DNA from: a virus
Strand: one strand, 5' to 3'
Length of the DNA stretch: 64,000 bases
Virus record (IMG/VR): IMGVR_UViG_3300024265_000039
Location: 22,109 to 86,108 of that record
Shown here: positions 39,843 to 48,743 of the stretch, piece after piece
How the letters are laid out: the number at the start of each line of letters is the position of its first letter
How positions within the stretch are numbered: position 1 is the stretch's first letter
Notes under the pieces: generated by a model
Told to the model about the DNA's origin: nothing
The model's input: only the letters and a program-made list of their open reading frames with translations
The model's database searches: none
Made by a program: the position numbers and the translations under genes

Positions 39843-40431
39843 TCAGTCTGTTGTTCTCTTTAACCAGATGATGGTCAATTGACCAAGTCTACGCGAAATT
39901 GCGCTTCTGAGAGTATCGTCCAATACCAGCTTACCCTGCCCGACCAACCTTATTTATAATCTTACCACAAAACGATTATAAAAGAAAGCATCAGATTGGA
40001 TATTTAACGCAAGTTCTCCACCGGGCAATGCCTCCTCTAAAACAAAAACACACCGCAAGAGCCATGCCGTCCACCAGGGGAACGCCGGGAAATGGCATTG
40101 GTTCGCGTGGTGCGTGTTTTGTCTTTTGAGTATATGCCCGGTGTGAGACCGCGTTTCTTGCCGTCTGGGGTATAGGACTTGGCCCTATCGCGCAGACGGC
40201 CATCGCCAGTAGGGGGTACGACGGTTACCATGCACAGACAAGTGAACGGCAGGTGTCGTACACCCCAACGCACCAAAATGCGCTTTCTTAGCGACGGTGC
40301 GCGGAGTATTCACACGGCGCAATGAGTTTCGTCGGGAAAGACTACACTCATTTACAAGTATGAATAATCTCCGCGCAGCATTCAAGTCGCAGTGAAGCAC
40401 TACGACAGAATGATCGGAGGTTGTGAGGGGG
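39843..40431. other. Long gap without a convincing gene
   Basis: About 590 bases hold only overlapping weak frames in several phases. An AT-rich patch near 39945-39985 has two TATAAT-like sites on the minus strand. Several short inverted repeats occur around 40020-40330. One minus frame reads HCDLNAARRLF, similar to a RuvC-III-type motif, but nothing around it supports a nuclease. Possibly decayed sequence left after loss of genes. Confidence 0.4.
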
Positions 40432-40883
40432 TTAGCCTTCCGATTGAGCTTCGCCGGTTGCCCAATTTTCACCCTTAATCACTTCAGTATTTCGGGGTTC
40501 GGCAGGGCATGGGGTCAAGGTGATCCCAGTGGGAACCCAGCGTGTAATTTGCCCATCCACGCTATCAACGACAAAACTCATTGATGCATAATGTAACTGC
40601 CCTTGTTCTATCAAGCCCTGGACTCCTTTTCTGACCAGGGCATCCTCGTCAAGTTGAGTTTCTACCCACAGCCCAACTGCATCGCGTTTAACGACGCGGG
40701 CTATACCAACGAGAACAGTTCTTGAGGACTCTGGATCGAGTCCATCCACAAAAACAGGCATTGCTTCATCTAGGATAACGATGTTCGTTTCCGGGGTGAA
40801 ATATTCGCCTTGCAGATCAGTCTGGTCGGGGCCCCCCAAACAATGAAATACCCCCTAATGCATGGGCCATCCGAGTTATCCAT
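40432..40883 (-). pseudogene. Second prohead protease-like gene, frame-broken at a G6 tract
   Basis: ATG 40883 behind GAAGG opens a frame reading MDNSDGPCIRGYFIVWG, the normal beginning of an S78-type protease. At the G6 run (40837-40832) the frame must move by -1 to continue as GGPDQTDLQGEYFTPETN and onward to 40432. The His expected at LLFHHG is replaced (PVFVDGLDP), while the Ser region (YASMSF) remains. The start overlaps the stop of the upstream gene. It is probably a decayed paralogue of the protease in the capsid ORF; slippage or a one-base sequencing error are alternatives. Confidence 0.7.
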
Positions 40884-41211
40884 AGCCTTCACCGTCAGTT
40901 TCCGGCTCGACCCCATCTGATGCTTCGGTTTCAACCGAGCCAGTTTCCTGGAATCCGGTCGCCGGGTCGGGTGTTGCTGGCCGGGTTTGTCGCTTCTTTC
41001 GGGGCGGGGGCAGGGCGTCCAGACCCAGTATTTCCGCTACAGGGGTCAGGGCGGTAACGACTGCGGACTGGGTAAGCCCGTCCAATGCGATACCAACCAC
41101 CGTCTGACCATTGGTGACGGACACGCTGGGAGGATCGTAACTGTACAACCATGCCTGATCGCCGGTCACTTTCCGAATAGCTTCATCAACTTGCTCACGA
41201 CTTGCATCCAT
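40876..41211 (-). CDS. Small head-region protein (111 aa)
   Basis: GAGGAG precedes the ATG. The N-terminal half is compact and helical; the C-terminal 45 residues are a Pro/Glu/Thr-rich, disordered-looking tail. It lies directly after the large terminase gene. No family recognised. Confidence 0.55.
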   Translation of the reverse strand: MDASREQVDEAIRKVTGDQAWLYSYDPPSVSVTNGQTVVGIALDGLTQSAVVTALTPVAEILGLDALPPPRKKRQTRPATPDPATGFQETGSVETEASDGVEPETDGEGYG

Positions 41212-41231
41212 GATATATCTCCTCTTATACG

Positions 41232-42704
41232 TTATACGAAAACCACTTTCCGCGCTGCTCTGGCCGCGTACAGTGTCAGCCCCAGGGCGTCAGCCTTATC
41301 CGGGCTTCGTCCCAGACTTTCCCTCAGCCCGTCTTTCCCTTCTACCTGTATCTTACCATCACTTCGGTACTCCCACGAAGGCGCACACAGATCGCCGGAA
41401 AGTTTGTCGTCGGGGGGCAGGGCAATTGGATCATCACTGTCCGGGTCTAATGCCTCTCGCATCATCCACCAGATTGCACTTCGCAGGTTCATAAACTCTT
41501 CCCGGTTCCGCCCTCGCATCTTGCTCCGCCTGGATACATTTACCCCCATAACGGCATACTCAAGTTCGGCCAGCCGGGAATAGACCCCGGCCCCCACGCC
41601 AATAGCATCAACAGCGATAGGGGTGTCCTTATCGACAAGCGCAGCGACGCGCCCGGCAGTTTCCATGATCTCCTGCTTGTCATACGATTTGATCCAATAG
41701 ACGACCCGCCCAACCATCTTGCAAATCGCCGTCTTGTCGGCACCCTTATAGGCCGGGTCAACACCATAGGCCGTGCGCGGAGGTTCTGGCTCTTCGCCTT
41801 CCTCCAATTCCGGGGGGATATATTTACCCTCACATTCACGCCACCGGTCATTTGCCTTTTCAACCCAGTGCAACGGGATCACCTTATCCTCGCCACTATC
41901 GTGGAACTCCGCCAGGGCGTAGTTACGGTACGGTTGAGAGTCCTCCCCCCATTGGCGTTTACGCTGGTCGGCCCATTCCTGTGTAATCCGTCCGGCCTCA
42001 ATGCATTCCTGCAAAGTGATGTGGATGGAGCGCCAGTCTTCAAACCCTGGCGCTCGACGACAAATATTGTAAAACCGCCCAGACATGCGCCCAGGGGTAG
42101 AGATCATCAGCGTGTAATGGTTGCCGGGGGTACTCAGTGTCCCCTCCCAAGCATCGAAGAACGGGTCATCAATATTTTTAGCTTCATCAAGGATAATCAT
42201 AACATTATTGGCATGAACTCCTTCCAGGTTCCAGGGGTTACCACTGGCAACGCAGAACAGCTCCTTATGAGGGGGGATACGTACTTCCGTGCCCAGGATC
42301 ATCGGGGTAGGGGAGAGATCGGTTCTCATCAACCATTTACGAACTTCCGGCATCAACATCTTGGTTAACTGCCGCCACACACTGGCCGTCAGGATTACCT
42401 TCGTATCATCCAGGAAGGCATATAACGCCCAGATCGCACACCACGCAGCGATTGTGGTCTTCCCAGCACCTCGCGGGGCTTTGACCACAACACGCTTATA
42501 CGTAAGCAAGTCTCGCAATACCCGTGCCTGATATGGGGCAGGCTCAGCTTTCAGCTTTTCCCTGACGAAGCGGAGAATACCGTCGTCAGCTTCAAACTGG
42601 TCACTCCCCCCCGCCGCCTCCAGTAGTGATTGCTGTAATTGGTGCACCGAGGATGTTATCAAGCCCTGCTGCAATTGCTCGGAGCGCTTTTGGGTCTTTA
42701 ACAT
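41232..42704 (-). CDS. terL: Terminase large subunit (490 aa)
   Basis: Walker A is APRGAGKT (about 76-83), Walker B is VMIILDEA (about 168-175). The nuclease half starts with YGVDPAYKGADKTAI (about 318) and keeps DAIGVGAGV and KADALGL. It drives DNA packaging and cuts the genome. The frame begins at ATG 42704, inside the small subunit gene and without a clear ribosome-binding site, so an in-frame TTG or GTG closer to 42640 is possible. Confidence 0.92.
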   Translation of the reverse strand: MLKTQKRSEQLQQGLITSSVHQLQQSLLEAAGGSDQFEADDGILRFVREKLKAEPAPYQARVLRDLLTYKRVVVKAPRGAGKTTIAAWCAIWALYAFLDDTKVILTASVWRQLTKMLMPEVRKWLMRTDLSPTPMILGTEVRIPPHKELFCVASGNPWNLEGVHANNVMIILDEAKNIDDPFFDAWEGTLSTPGNHYTLMISTPGRMSGRFYNICRRAPGFEDWRSIHITLQECIEAGRITQEWADQRKRQWGEDSQPYRNYALAEFHDSGEDKVIPLHWVEKANDRWRECEGKYIPPELEEGEEPEPPRTAYGVDPAYKGADKTAICKMVGRVVYWIKSYDKQEIMETAGRVAALVDKDTPIAVDAIGVGAGVYSRLAELEYAVMGVNVSRRSKMRGRNREEFMNLRSAIWWMMREALDPDSDDPIALPPDDKLSGDLCAPSWEYRSDGKIQVEGKDGLRESLGRSPDKADALGLTLYAARAARKVVFV

Positions 42705-43275
42705 GAGCTTTTACCAAATAGGCTAACCGGGAAACTAGGGTCATCTGATCTTCGACGGTTGCGAATAATTGCATGGTCACACGATGCTGGCGTTCCTCTC
42801 GCGCCAGTTTCCGACGCTGCTCCATCAAATCCAGCATCTCTTGCCATAGCTCGCCCTCATTAGGGCCTCGCTGAACTACGAGCAGCAACGAATGGGCCAT
42901 ATCCGCAAAAGCATCGCTGTCCCCCTGGCGAATAGCACGTTCAAGCATATCTGCCGCTACTTTCAAGTCCGTAAACCAACCGGCAGCATGTCCATCCCCG
43001 GCCATCAATCGTTCCAGGTTCTCAGCGATCCGAACATCAATCAGGGCAATCTCACTATTCATCGAGATCAAATCCGGGTCATTAATCGCCTGCTGGTAAC
43101 GCCGACGAAACTCCCCATCCAGTATCTCGACATGCCTGCCGTGAACGAAATTGGCGGAAGCTAGGCCCTTGGGGGTCGCGCCGCCATGCAAACGGCACCT
43201 GCCATTCGCCATTCCCCACGTCCTACAAGGCTTGCCATTCCTTTTTTTTGCGCCGCAACGCTTCTTTGCTCTCAT
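42601..43275 (-). CDS. terS: Terminase small subunit-like protein (224 aa)
   Basis: GGGGAAG precedes the ATG. The N-terminus CGAKKRNGKPC, then GRCRLHGGATPKG, is a Cys/His segment typical of phage proteins encoded just upstream of terL, many annotated as small terminase. The rest is helical. It overlaps terL by 104 bases and ends in a Gly run coded by GGAGGCGGCGGGGGGG. Binds the packaging site by analogy. Confidence 0.75.
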   Translation of the reverse strand: MRAKKRCGAKKRNGKPCRTWGMANGRCRLHGGATPKGLASANFVHGRHVEILDGEFRRRYQQAINDPDLISMNSEIALIDVRIAENLERLMAGDGHAAGWFTDLKVAADMLERAIRQGDSDAFADMAHSLLLVVQRGPNEGELWQEMLDLMEQRRKLAREERQHRVTMQLFATVEDQMTLVSRLAYLVKAHVKDPKALRAIAAGLDNILGAPITAITTGGGGGE

Positions 43276-43328
43276 ACCACTTCCCCTTCAGTCTAAACAT
43301 TGCAGGGTCTTTCGCGCTCTATAGGGTA

Positions 43329-43604
43329 TCATTTTCGAGAAAATACCGGCCATGTGTCCAATATCTCCTTCAGCCAATCCCGCGCATCTGCATCGCCGTC
43401 TTTAGCCTGCTGTACAGCCTTTTTTACAATTTCCCCCCACGCTTCCAGGGACAAACTCTGGGCGACTACTTGATACGATTCAGGCACTGTCATATCAGCC
43501 CGACGGGACTGCCCCAAGGCTTCAATTTCCTTTTGAAGTTGTTTGCGCCTGTCTTGGGGTAGCGGGGGTTCCGACCCGACATCAGTTGGTTGACGATCAC
43601 TCAT
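43329..43604 (-). CDS. Small helical protein upstream of the terminases (91 aa)
   Basis: ATG 43604 has AAGGGG about ten bases ahead. The N-terminus is Pro-rich and disordered-looking, followed by helices (RRKQLQKEIEALGQSRR, WGEIVKKAVQQAKDGD). Size and place would also fit a small terminase partner. No family recognised. A weak AT-rich promoter region lies at about 43628-43660 on the minus strand. Confidence 0.55.
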   Translation of the reverse strand: MSDRQPTDVGSEPPLPQDRRKQLQKEIEALGQSRRADMTVPESYQVVAQSLSLEAWGEIVKKAVQQAKDGDADARDWLKEILDTWPVFSRK

Positions 43605-43739
43605 TGTATGTGTACCCCTTCTCTCCAATATTTATACTTTATCCAGTTTCCTCATCCTATCATGCGAGGTAGGGAGCAATCAAGCCGGGAGTGACCGCAC
43701 CCATGATAGCAACGCAGGCGGGTTCATTCCCGTTGTAAG

Positions 43740-43985
43740 TCACCAGCGTTCCAACTCTCTAGGGCGGAGAAGCCATGCGCATTGTTTTAGATACCGGCGT
43801 TGTCGCCACATGACGCGAGGCATTATCAGCCAATTGCGGGGGGTTACGGGTATGGGCGGTTTGACAAGGAGTTCTGCCATTGCCAAGCAATTGAAACACC
43901 GCCACTCGATATTGGGTGGCAAGCTCGTGGCTGTCATGGGTTTGTAGCAGTAAGGGCAAGTTGCGATGGCGTATTTGTCACTCAT
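43740..43985 (-). CDS. Zinc-ribbon protein (81 aa)
   Basis: CPYC and CFNC (about 10-35) form a zinc ribbon; the rest is basic with several Trp. The start overlaps the upstream stop (GAGGTG ahead). Function unknown. Confidence 0.6.
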   Translation of the reverse strand: MSDKYAIATCPYCYKPMTATSLPPNIEWRCFNCLAMAELLVKPPIPVTPRNWLIMPRVMWRQRRYLKQCAWLLRPRELERW

Positions 43986-44613
43986 GTTTCACCTCGCTAT
44001 CTTGATCGTTTGCAACCGTTTCCTGCGCTTTCCCGCTCATGATGTGCGATTCTATTAGCTTGACAACGGAAGCCGGGTCAAGAGAGCCTCCTGGGAGTAA
44101 CGGCACTACCACCCCAACGGGATGCAACCGGATCGTGATTTCTTCGTGCCAAAAAGGAGGCATTTCCTCGTCAGGATTAAGAGGGGCAGAAGGTATCCGC
44201 ACCCCGAAACCAATAGGTACTTCCATCAGCTTCCCAGAAGACGTGATAAAGGTTGAAGGGCGGGCACGGATATAGACCTTATACCCCCGCCACCGTATGC
44301 CTTCCCAGTTAAACTTTGGAAGATTGTTTCGTGCCGTCGGGTCTCTGAACCAAAGCACTCTTTCTGTAATGACATAATCCCGGAGCGCCACTTCAATCAT
44401 AACGGGGGCTAATTGATATTCAACAGTTAGATCACGAACGTGGGTTAATATCCCGTGTTCAATCAACTGTTGTTCTCCCAACTTGGCTTGTTCACGAAGG
44501 TTGCCCCAAATGCTTCGCCGGGGATCGTTTTCCTCATCCCATTGCTCGACAGGAATCCCGCTCAGTTGCTCAAATACTTCTCGGAGGTTTTCGGGTAACT
44601 CGATCTTGTACAT
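43978..44613 (-). CDS. Phage protein of unknown function (211 aa)
   Basis: AAAGGTG precedes the ATG. Soluble, mixed alpha/beta, no Cys motif. It belongs to a long leftward run of small genes (43.7-53.7 kb) with overlapping starts and stops. No family recognised. Confidence 0.55.
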   Translation of the reverse strand: MYKIELPENLREVFEQLSGIPVEQWDEENDPRRSIWGNLREQAKLGEQQLIEHGILTHVRDLTVEYQLAPVMIEVALRDYVITERVLWFRDPTARNNLPKFNWEGIRWRGYKVYIRARPSTFITSSGKLMEVPIGFGVRIPSAPLNPDEEMPPFWHEEITIRLHPVGVVVPLLPGGSLDPASVVKLIESHIMSGKAQETVANDQDSEVKHE

Positions 44614-44624
44614 ATCAGCACCTT

Positions 44625-44864
44625 TCAGTTAACGCAAACGTATCGCTGCCCGGCAAGCTGGAAGGCTCGGTACCGCCTCATATTAGGGGTGATTTCTAAC
44701 AACGCCATACCACCGCATTTCTCACAGTAATCCATGCACCCTGCTTCATCTTCGTTGCACTCGCAACAATTGCATTTACCTGTACCGGCGCAATGGGGGC
44801 AAACTATCGCCTGCCTAATGCGTGCATCGATCCTCTGAAGCGTATCTTTCTCTTTGCTGGTCAT
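44625..44864 (-). CDS. DnaJ-type zinc finger protein (79 aa)
   Basis: AAAGG precedes the ATG. CPHCAGTGKCNCC and CEKCGG match the CxxCxGxG repeats of the DnaJ central domain, without a J domain. Such stand-alone fingers are frequent in phages; role unknown. Confidence 0.7.
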   Translation of the reverse strand: MTSKEKDTLQRIDARIRQAIVCPHCAGTGKCNCCECNEDEAGCMDYCEKCGGMALLEITPNMRRYRAFQLAGQRYVCVN

Positions 44865-45355
44865 AGCTCACCTTTTTCATAATTTTGTGCGCTCCAGGAT
44901 TGCCATCCCTTCTCGGTGAACTCGCGCGAGTAGACTTCTTTCCGGGGGATGATCGGCTCCCAGGCAGGATTGCACATGACCCGATAATGGCGGCACTCGG
45001 CAGCGCTGAGTGCTTTCCTCCACATGCCTTCCTCCCAGATGTAGCGGGCCCAATCGCCGAAAAAGGCTTTGCACCAGACTCTTGCCAATCGTGGCTCGAA
45101 GGGCCTGGGGTTCTCCTTATCCCAGAAGCTGAGGGACAGATGATAGCAACGCTCGTAATCCGGGTTTTTAAACCAGCCGCAGGAGTGATAGCCGACATCC
45201 CTGGTGAACAGCAGCAGGGTGCCAGTTTCGGGATGAAGGCATTTGGCATGGTCGAAATAGGCGTTGGTTGTGTGGCCGTCGAAATAGCCGGTTTGGGCGT
45301 GGTGTTTCATAGCCGCGACGACACGTTCCATGGATGGGGTGATGATGTGGCCCAT
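44861..45355 (-). CDS. Conserved-looking phage protein of unknown function (164 aa)
   Basis: Rich in Trp, His and Cys (GYHSCGWFKNPDYERCYHLSLSFWD). The pattern looks like a small metal-binding or enzymatic domain, but no family is recognised. The stop overlaps the next start (ATGA). Confidence 0.6.
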   Translation of the reverse strand: MGHIITPSMERVVAAMKHHAQTGYFDGHTTNAYFDHAKCLHPETGTLLLFTRDVGYHSCGWFKNPDYERCYHLSLSFWDKENPRPFEPRLARVWCKAFFGDWARYIWEEGMWRKALSAAECRHYRVMCNPAWEPIIPRKEVYSREFTEKGWQSWSAQNYEKGEL

Positions 45356-45361
45356 GATGAT

Positions 45362-45776
45362 TCAATCCTTCTTTTCTTTGCCGAGTTGGTCCTGCTGCTC
45401 CTCGCACTCCCCGGCGTCGCCATTCCGAAGTAGCTTTTCAATCGTATCGTTCATAACCCGTCGCATCTCTTCAGGCACTTCTTTTGAAGGCTTCATATCA
45501 TAGCCGACCAGATACCCGCCTCTCTTGACGAATGAAGACGTAAAAACCGGCATTCTGATGAGGGAACCGATGATTCCCTCATCGCTCGGCACGTGCTCGG
45601 CTATTTCTTTTGCCAACTGGGGGGAGACTACCGCATAACCCTGGTTGCGCCGAGATAAGCTAGGTACATGAAATTCAATCATCGGCCCGTATGTCGGCCA
45701 CGGCGGTTTTAATTGACCTGCATATGGAATATCGCCGCCGAGCGTGCGCGACCAATCCCAGATGACGGGGCGTTTC
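45362..45776 (-). CDS. Soluble protein, possibly fused to an upstream membrane peptide
   Basis: A 106-codon frame starts at ATG 45682 but that ATG has no ribosome-binding site. The same frame is open back to the G8 tract at 45790, and the codons before the ATG read as protein (PVIWDWSRTLGGDIPYAGQ). It may therefore be the cytoplasmic part of a protein whose membrane anchor is coded by 45777..45860 in another frame (+1 shift). C-terminus is acidic and Gln-rich. Confidence 0.5.
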
Positions 45777-45860
45777 CTAGGACCCCCCCCACGCCATAAT
45801 CAGCATGGGCAGTAGCACGCCGATTACGAGTGCAGCGATAATTGCGAGTGTTTCGATCAT
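45777..45860 (-). CDS. 27-residue membrane peptide ending at a G8 tract
   Basis: ATG 45860 follows AGGAAGG at good spacing. The whole peptide is one membrane segment (TLAIIAALVIGVLLPMLIMA). It ends MAWGGS followed by TAG because of the length of the G8 run (45790-45783); seven G would fuse it to the next frame. Confidence 0.55.
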   Translation of the reverse strand: MIETLAIIAALVIGVLLPMLIMAWGGS

Positions 45861-45909
45861 TGGTTGCCTTCCTCTTCTTTCCCTGACTCACTGCCCACAT
45901 AGACCACCA

Positions 45910-46173
45910 TCACCAACGCCTGCCTTTCATGCCTTCAGCCACACCCCTGACAACGCCCTGTTGCAATGTGGTTTTCAACACCTTCGCCGTCACGACCTCA
46001 CTGCAAATCCGGCATAGGATCAATTTTACCCAACCCCCCGGGTCAAGGTCAACTACCAGCCCAGCCCCTTCAGCCTGTACCCACCCGGATTCGGAAGCCT
46101 CCAAGTGAGGGCAAGCGATCCAGGCGACCTCCCCATCTACGCTCTCGTCGTCCATTGCTGTAGGCTTGACCAT
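45910..46173 (-). CDS. Zinc-binding small protein (87 aa)
   Basis: ATG 46173 follows GGGAGG. CPH near residue 22 and CRIC near 54 could bind one zinc ion. Function unknown; in the small-gene run. Confidence 0.55.
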   Translation of the reverse strand: MVKPTAMDDESVDGEVAWIACPHLEASESGWVQAEGAGLVVDLDPGGWVKLILCRICSEVVTAKVLKTTLQQGVVRGVAEGMKGRRW

Positions 46174-46183
46174 CGCTGCCTCC

Positions 46184-46819
46184 CTATGCGTCGATTTCCT
46201 CATCATCCTCGACAAGATGCCGACTGTGAGCATAGAGGTTTTGAGCCGTTACGTTACCAGCAAAATATTCACTCGTTGCCGTACATTGCGCACGCATAGC
46301 CCCCACCATTTGGTGGCCGCCGACATTCAAAATCGCGCCAACGGCAACTCCCAAACTCGCACCGCCTGCCCAGGCTTCGGCTGTCGCTCCAATATAAGCG
46401 AATGCCCAGCCTGCCGCCTCCTGTTTCTTGATGAGTGCCTGGACTTTGGGCAGATCGAATTCCTGGCTGGCGTTTTCTTGGCCGTCTGTGACAATTACAA
46501 TCAGCACCTTGTCGCCGGAGTTGGCGTGCTGTTCCATTTCGCCAATCATTTTCCCAACTGCATCATGTAGTGGGGTCATTTGATTGGGGCTGTAGGTAGC
46601 CTTGTCCAAGTCATTGATGTCTTTGGCGCGAACATCCACATGACGGAAATTCACACCCTGAGCAGTATCGAAGGTGGCGAATGTCACCCGCGCCTTTTCC
46701 TTGCGAAGAGTAGCCAGATAGTTGTTGACAGCCACGATAGTTTCATCCCGCCTGACTTGCATTGATCCTGTCTCGTCGAGCAAAAAACCGACCCTATTTT
46801 TACCGTTCTTCTTTGACAT
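46184..46819 (-). CDS. VWA-domain protein (211 aa)
   Basis: GGGAG precedes the ATG. A MIDAS motif is visible: LLDETGSM (about 14-21), MTPLHDA (about 80-86) and VTDGQEN (about 107-113). VWA proteins bind metal ions and mediate protein contacts, often with AAA ATPases, none of which is nearby. Role in the phage unknown. Confidence 0.8.
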   Translation of the reverse strand: MSKKNGKNRVGFLLDETGSMQVRRDETIVAVNNYLATLRKEKARVTFATFDTAQGVNFRHVDVRAKDINDLDKATYSPNQMTPLHDAVGKMIGEMEQHANSGDKVLIVIVTDGQENASQEFDLPKVQALIKKQEAAGWAFAYIGATAEAWAGGASLGVAVGAILNVGGHQMVGAMRAQCTATSEYFAGNVTAQNLYAHSRHLVEDDEEIDA

Positions 46820-46823
46820 TGTT

Positions 46824-47711
46824 TTACTCCCTATTGGTTACGATTTCTTTCTTGATTTTATGCACTCTAAAGGGCTGTGCTTTCCCATCCCCTTCGTGTG
46901 GAGATTTCCAATATAGCCCGGTATGCTTGCCGAATAGCCGGTGACCTTCCTCATCAGGATACCAAGCGAAATGCCCCTTTTTGCCCACGCTTTTACGTTT
47001 AACCGCTTGCCGTGCCGCTCCGTCAGGATCGTACCGCTTGCGCGTTTCCGTGATAATCACCACATAGAAATCAGGTGGGCTATACCCGTGTTTACGTTCC
47101 ATCCGTCGTCGATGCTGGCGCGGCGATGTGACATGCTCCACATCGCGACGATTGTGAATATGACTGAGCGCCCAGAATACCACTGGCATACTGAGAACTG
47201 AAAACCGAACAACTAGCTCCTGCTGGTCAGCGTCGTAGTCTGGGCCAAGCACAACCCCGACTTCGTTCCTTGTCCCTGGCCGAGGGATAAACCATCCATG
47301 TTTATCGAACGCGATAACGCAAAAAGCATCAACTGCCATCAACTGATCGCTTTCAGACAGGAACCGTCGGGCGATATAAATATGGGCAGCCTCCGGCACC
47401 ATTGATTCCGGGAGAAGTTCCGGGAATTGGGCGATTCCTTCTGGAGACAATTTATACACCGAATAGCCGCTCCGACACAAATTACCCGTATGCGGGTTTA
47501 TCCCCGACCATTCCACCCAAAGGCTTCCAGTCGGAGGGATACAACGCTCATACTCCGAAGCATCCCAACCCTCATCATCATCAATGGTAGCCGCATCGAT
47601 CCAATCCTGGACTTCACTGGCCTCAACAAAGAACATATCACGCATGGATAAGTCAAGAATCCCAGAGAGAATCAGCTTTTCGAACAGTTTCAGCCGGGTA
47701 ATTTTTGCCAT
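46824..47711 (-). CDS. Phage protein of unknown function with basic Tyr-rich motif (295 aa)
   Basis: GGAGA precedes the ATG. The segment SPRQHRRRMERKHGYSPPDFYVV (central part HRRRMERKHGYSP) resembles a motif I recall from other phage proteins that recognise or process nucleic acid. N-terminal half acidic, C-terminal third basic. Function unknown. Confidence 0.55.
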   Translation of the reverse strand: MAKITRLKLFEKLILSGILDLSMRDMFFVEASEVQDWIDAATIDDDEGWDASEYERCIPPTGSLWVEWSGINPHTGNLCRSGYSVYKLSPEGIAQFPELLPESMVPEAAHIYIARRFLSESDQLMAVDAFCVIAFDKHGWFIPRPGTRNEVGVVLGPDYDADQQELVVRFSVLSMPVVFWALSHIHNRRDVEHVTSPRQHRRRMERKHGYSPPDFYVVIITETRKRYDPDGAARQAVKRKSVGKKGHFAWYPDEEGHRLFGKHTGLYWKSPHEGDGKAQPFRVHKIKKEIVTNRE

Positions 47712-47735
47712 GAAAATCTCCGGGGATAGTTTTCG

Positions 47736-48071
47736 TTAATTCGTATAGACCAGACTTCCATCAATGCGTAATTCATGCCGGAAATCGGGATACTTATCCG
47801 CGCATAATACGGTGTATTGCATTTCATGACCAGCCCAGCGAAGCGTTGGGAATAAAATGGAAACAGGGTCACAAAGTATAATCGCCATACCGTGGGCCGG
47901 GTCACCAAATCCAGGCGGACAGTTCTCTGGCAACATAAACCCACGCCACCACTGACAGATTTCGGCTTCCTCTTTACGAAAGTACGGGTCGCTATCGTAT
48001 CGCTCTAAAAACACTTCGACCTGAAAGTCACCCTGCAAGTTACCAATTTCCACCATCGCTTCAAAAATCAT
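47736..48071 (-). CDS. MIFEAM-type small protein, paralogue 1 (111 aa)
   Basis: GAGAGGG precedes the ATG. It shares its start (MIFEAM) and a central ILFPTLR.G with the next gene, so the two are tandem paralogues. Beta-rich, hydrophilic. Function unknown. Confidence 0.6.
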   Translation of the reverse strand: MIFEAMVEIGNLQGDFQVEVFLERYDSDPYFRKEEAEICQWWRGFMLPENCPPGFGDPAHGMAIILCDPVSILFPTLRWAGHEMQYTVLCADKYPDFRHELRIDGSLVYTN

Positions 48072-48074
48072 TTG

Positions 48075-48431
48075 TTATCCCTCTCTAGGCGTACTAAACT
48101 GCGTTTTCCGAATCAGTTTGTCGTCAAGATATATTTCCTGTTCAATCTCCCACCAATCAGGAATGGCTTGATTGGCGATCACTGTATGCCCGCGCCTCCA
48201 CACAGGGCGCTTACTTACATAACACGTTACAGTCTCGCCAACCTTCCGAAGCGTTGGAAACAAAACCTGCTCCGATCTACAATACGAGTGCAAAAACCGA
48301 TGAGAAGGCACGTTCTCAGACAACATAAATACGTCCCATCCACTGTTTTTCTTCGGCCAGTTAAAATCATTCCATCGCACCAGGGCTTCAAATTGCATAC
48401 CAGAATCATCAACAAGCATCGCCTCAAAAAT
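48075..48431 (-). CDS. MIFEAM-type small protein, paralogue 2 (118 aa)
   Basis: ATG 48431 overlaps the upstream TGA (ATGA). Similar to its left neighbour at the N-terminus and at LFPTLR.VG. Function unknown. Confidence 0.6.
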   Translation of the reverse strand: MFEAMLVDDSGMQFEALVRWNDFNWPKKNSGWDVFMLSENVPSHRFLHSYCRSEQVLFPTLRKVGETVTCYVSKRPVWRRGHTVIANQAIPDWWEIEQEIYLDDKLIRKTQFSTPREG

Positions 48432-48649
48432 CATCGCGCCCTCGCAAACACTTGCGGCCACCGCTCAAAAACACAGCGCCGTAACTCGTCCGGCGAAACT
48501 CTCTGGTCAGCCAATTCATAAATTGCGTCCACGATTTCCACCGCCAACATCTCGTCAATGCTGCACGCCTGCATGATCTCCCTGACATGCAACCCGCGCA
48601 TATATGCATCGAATACCTTTTCCCAATTATCGCACCGAGCATCAATCAT
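48431..48649 (-). CDS. Small helical protein (72 aa)
   Basis: GGAGAAG lies before the ATG. Helical with a middle reading EIMQACSIDEMLAVEIVDAI, like a small helix-turn-helix or sigma-like fragment. It is first after an AT-rich gap (48650-48743) that has TATAAT on the minus strand and may hold a promoter. Confidence 0.5.
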   Translation of the reverse strand: MIDARCDNWEKVFDAYMRGLHVREIMQACSIDEMLAVEIVDAIYELADQRVSPDELRRCVFERWPQVFARAR

Positions 48650-48743
48650 AGAACTTCTCCTCAGTATCGCTGTAACTGCTCCTTACTTATACCATTTCTT
48701 TTGTTACATTATATACTATAATCGCAACAAAAGAAAGCGCGGG

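Noticed and set aside
40185-40472. Minus frame with HCDLNAARRLF, similar to a RuvC-III motif of TnpB/Cas12-type nucleases
   Set aside because: The frame starts inside the protease gene, has no other RuvC or zinc motif and no RBS. Most likely chance.
42601-42704. G7 tract at the terS/terL overlap as a third slippage site
   Set aside because: The terL frame is +1 relative to terS and has its own upstream ATG; no slippery heptamer in phase. Ordinary overlap is enough.
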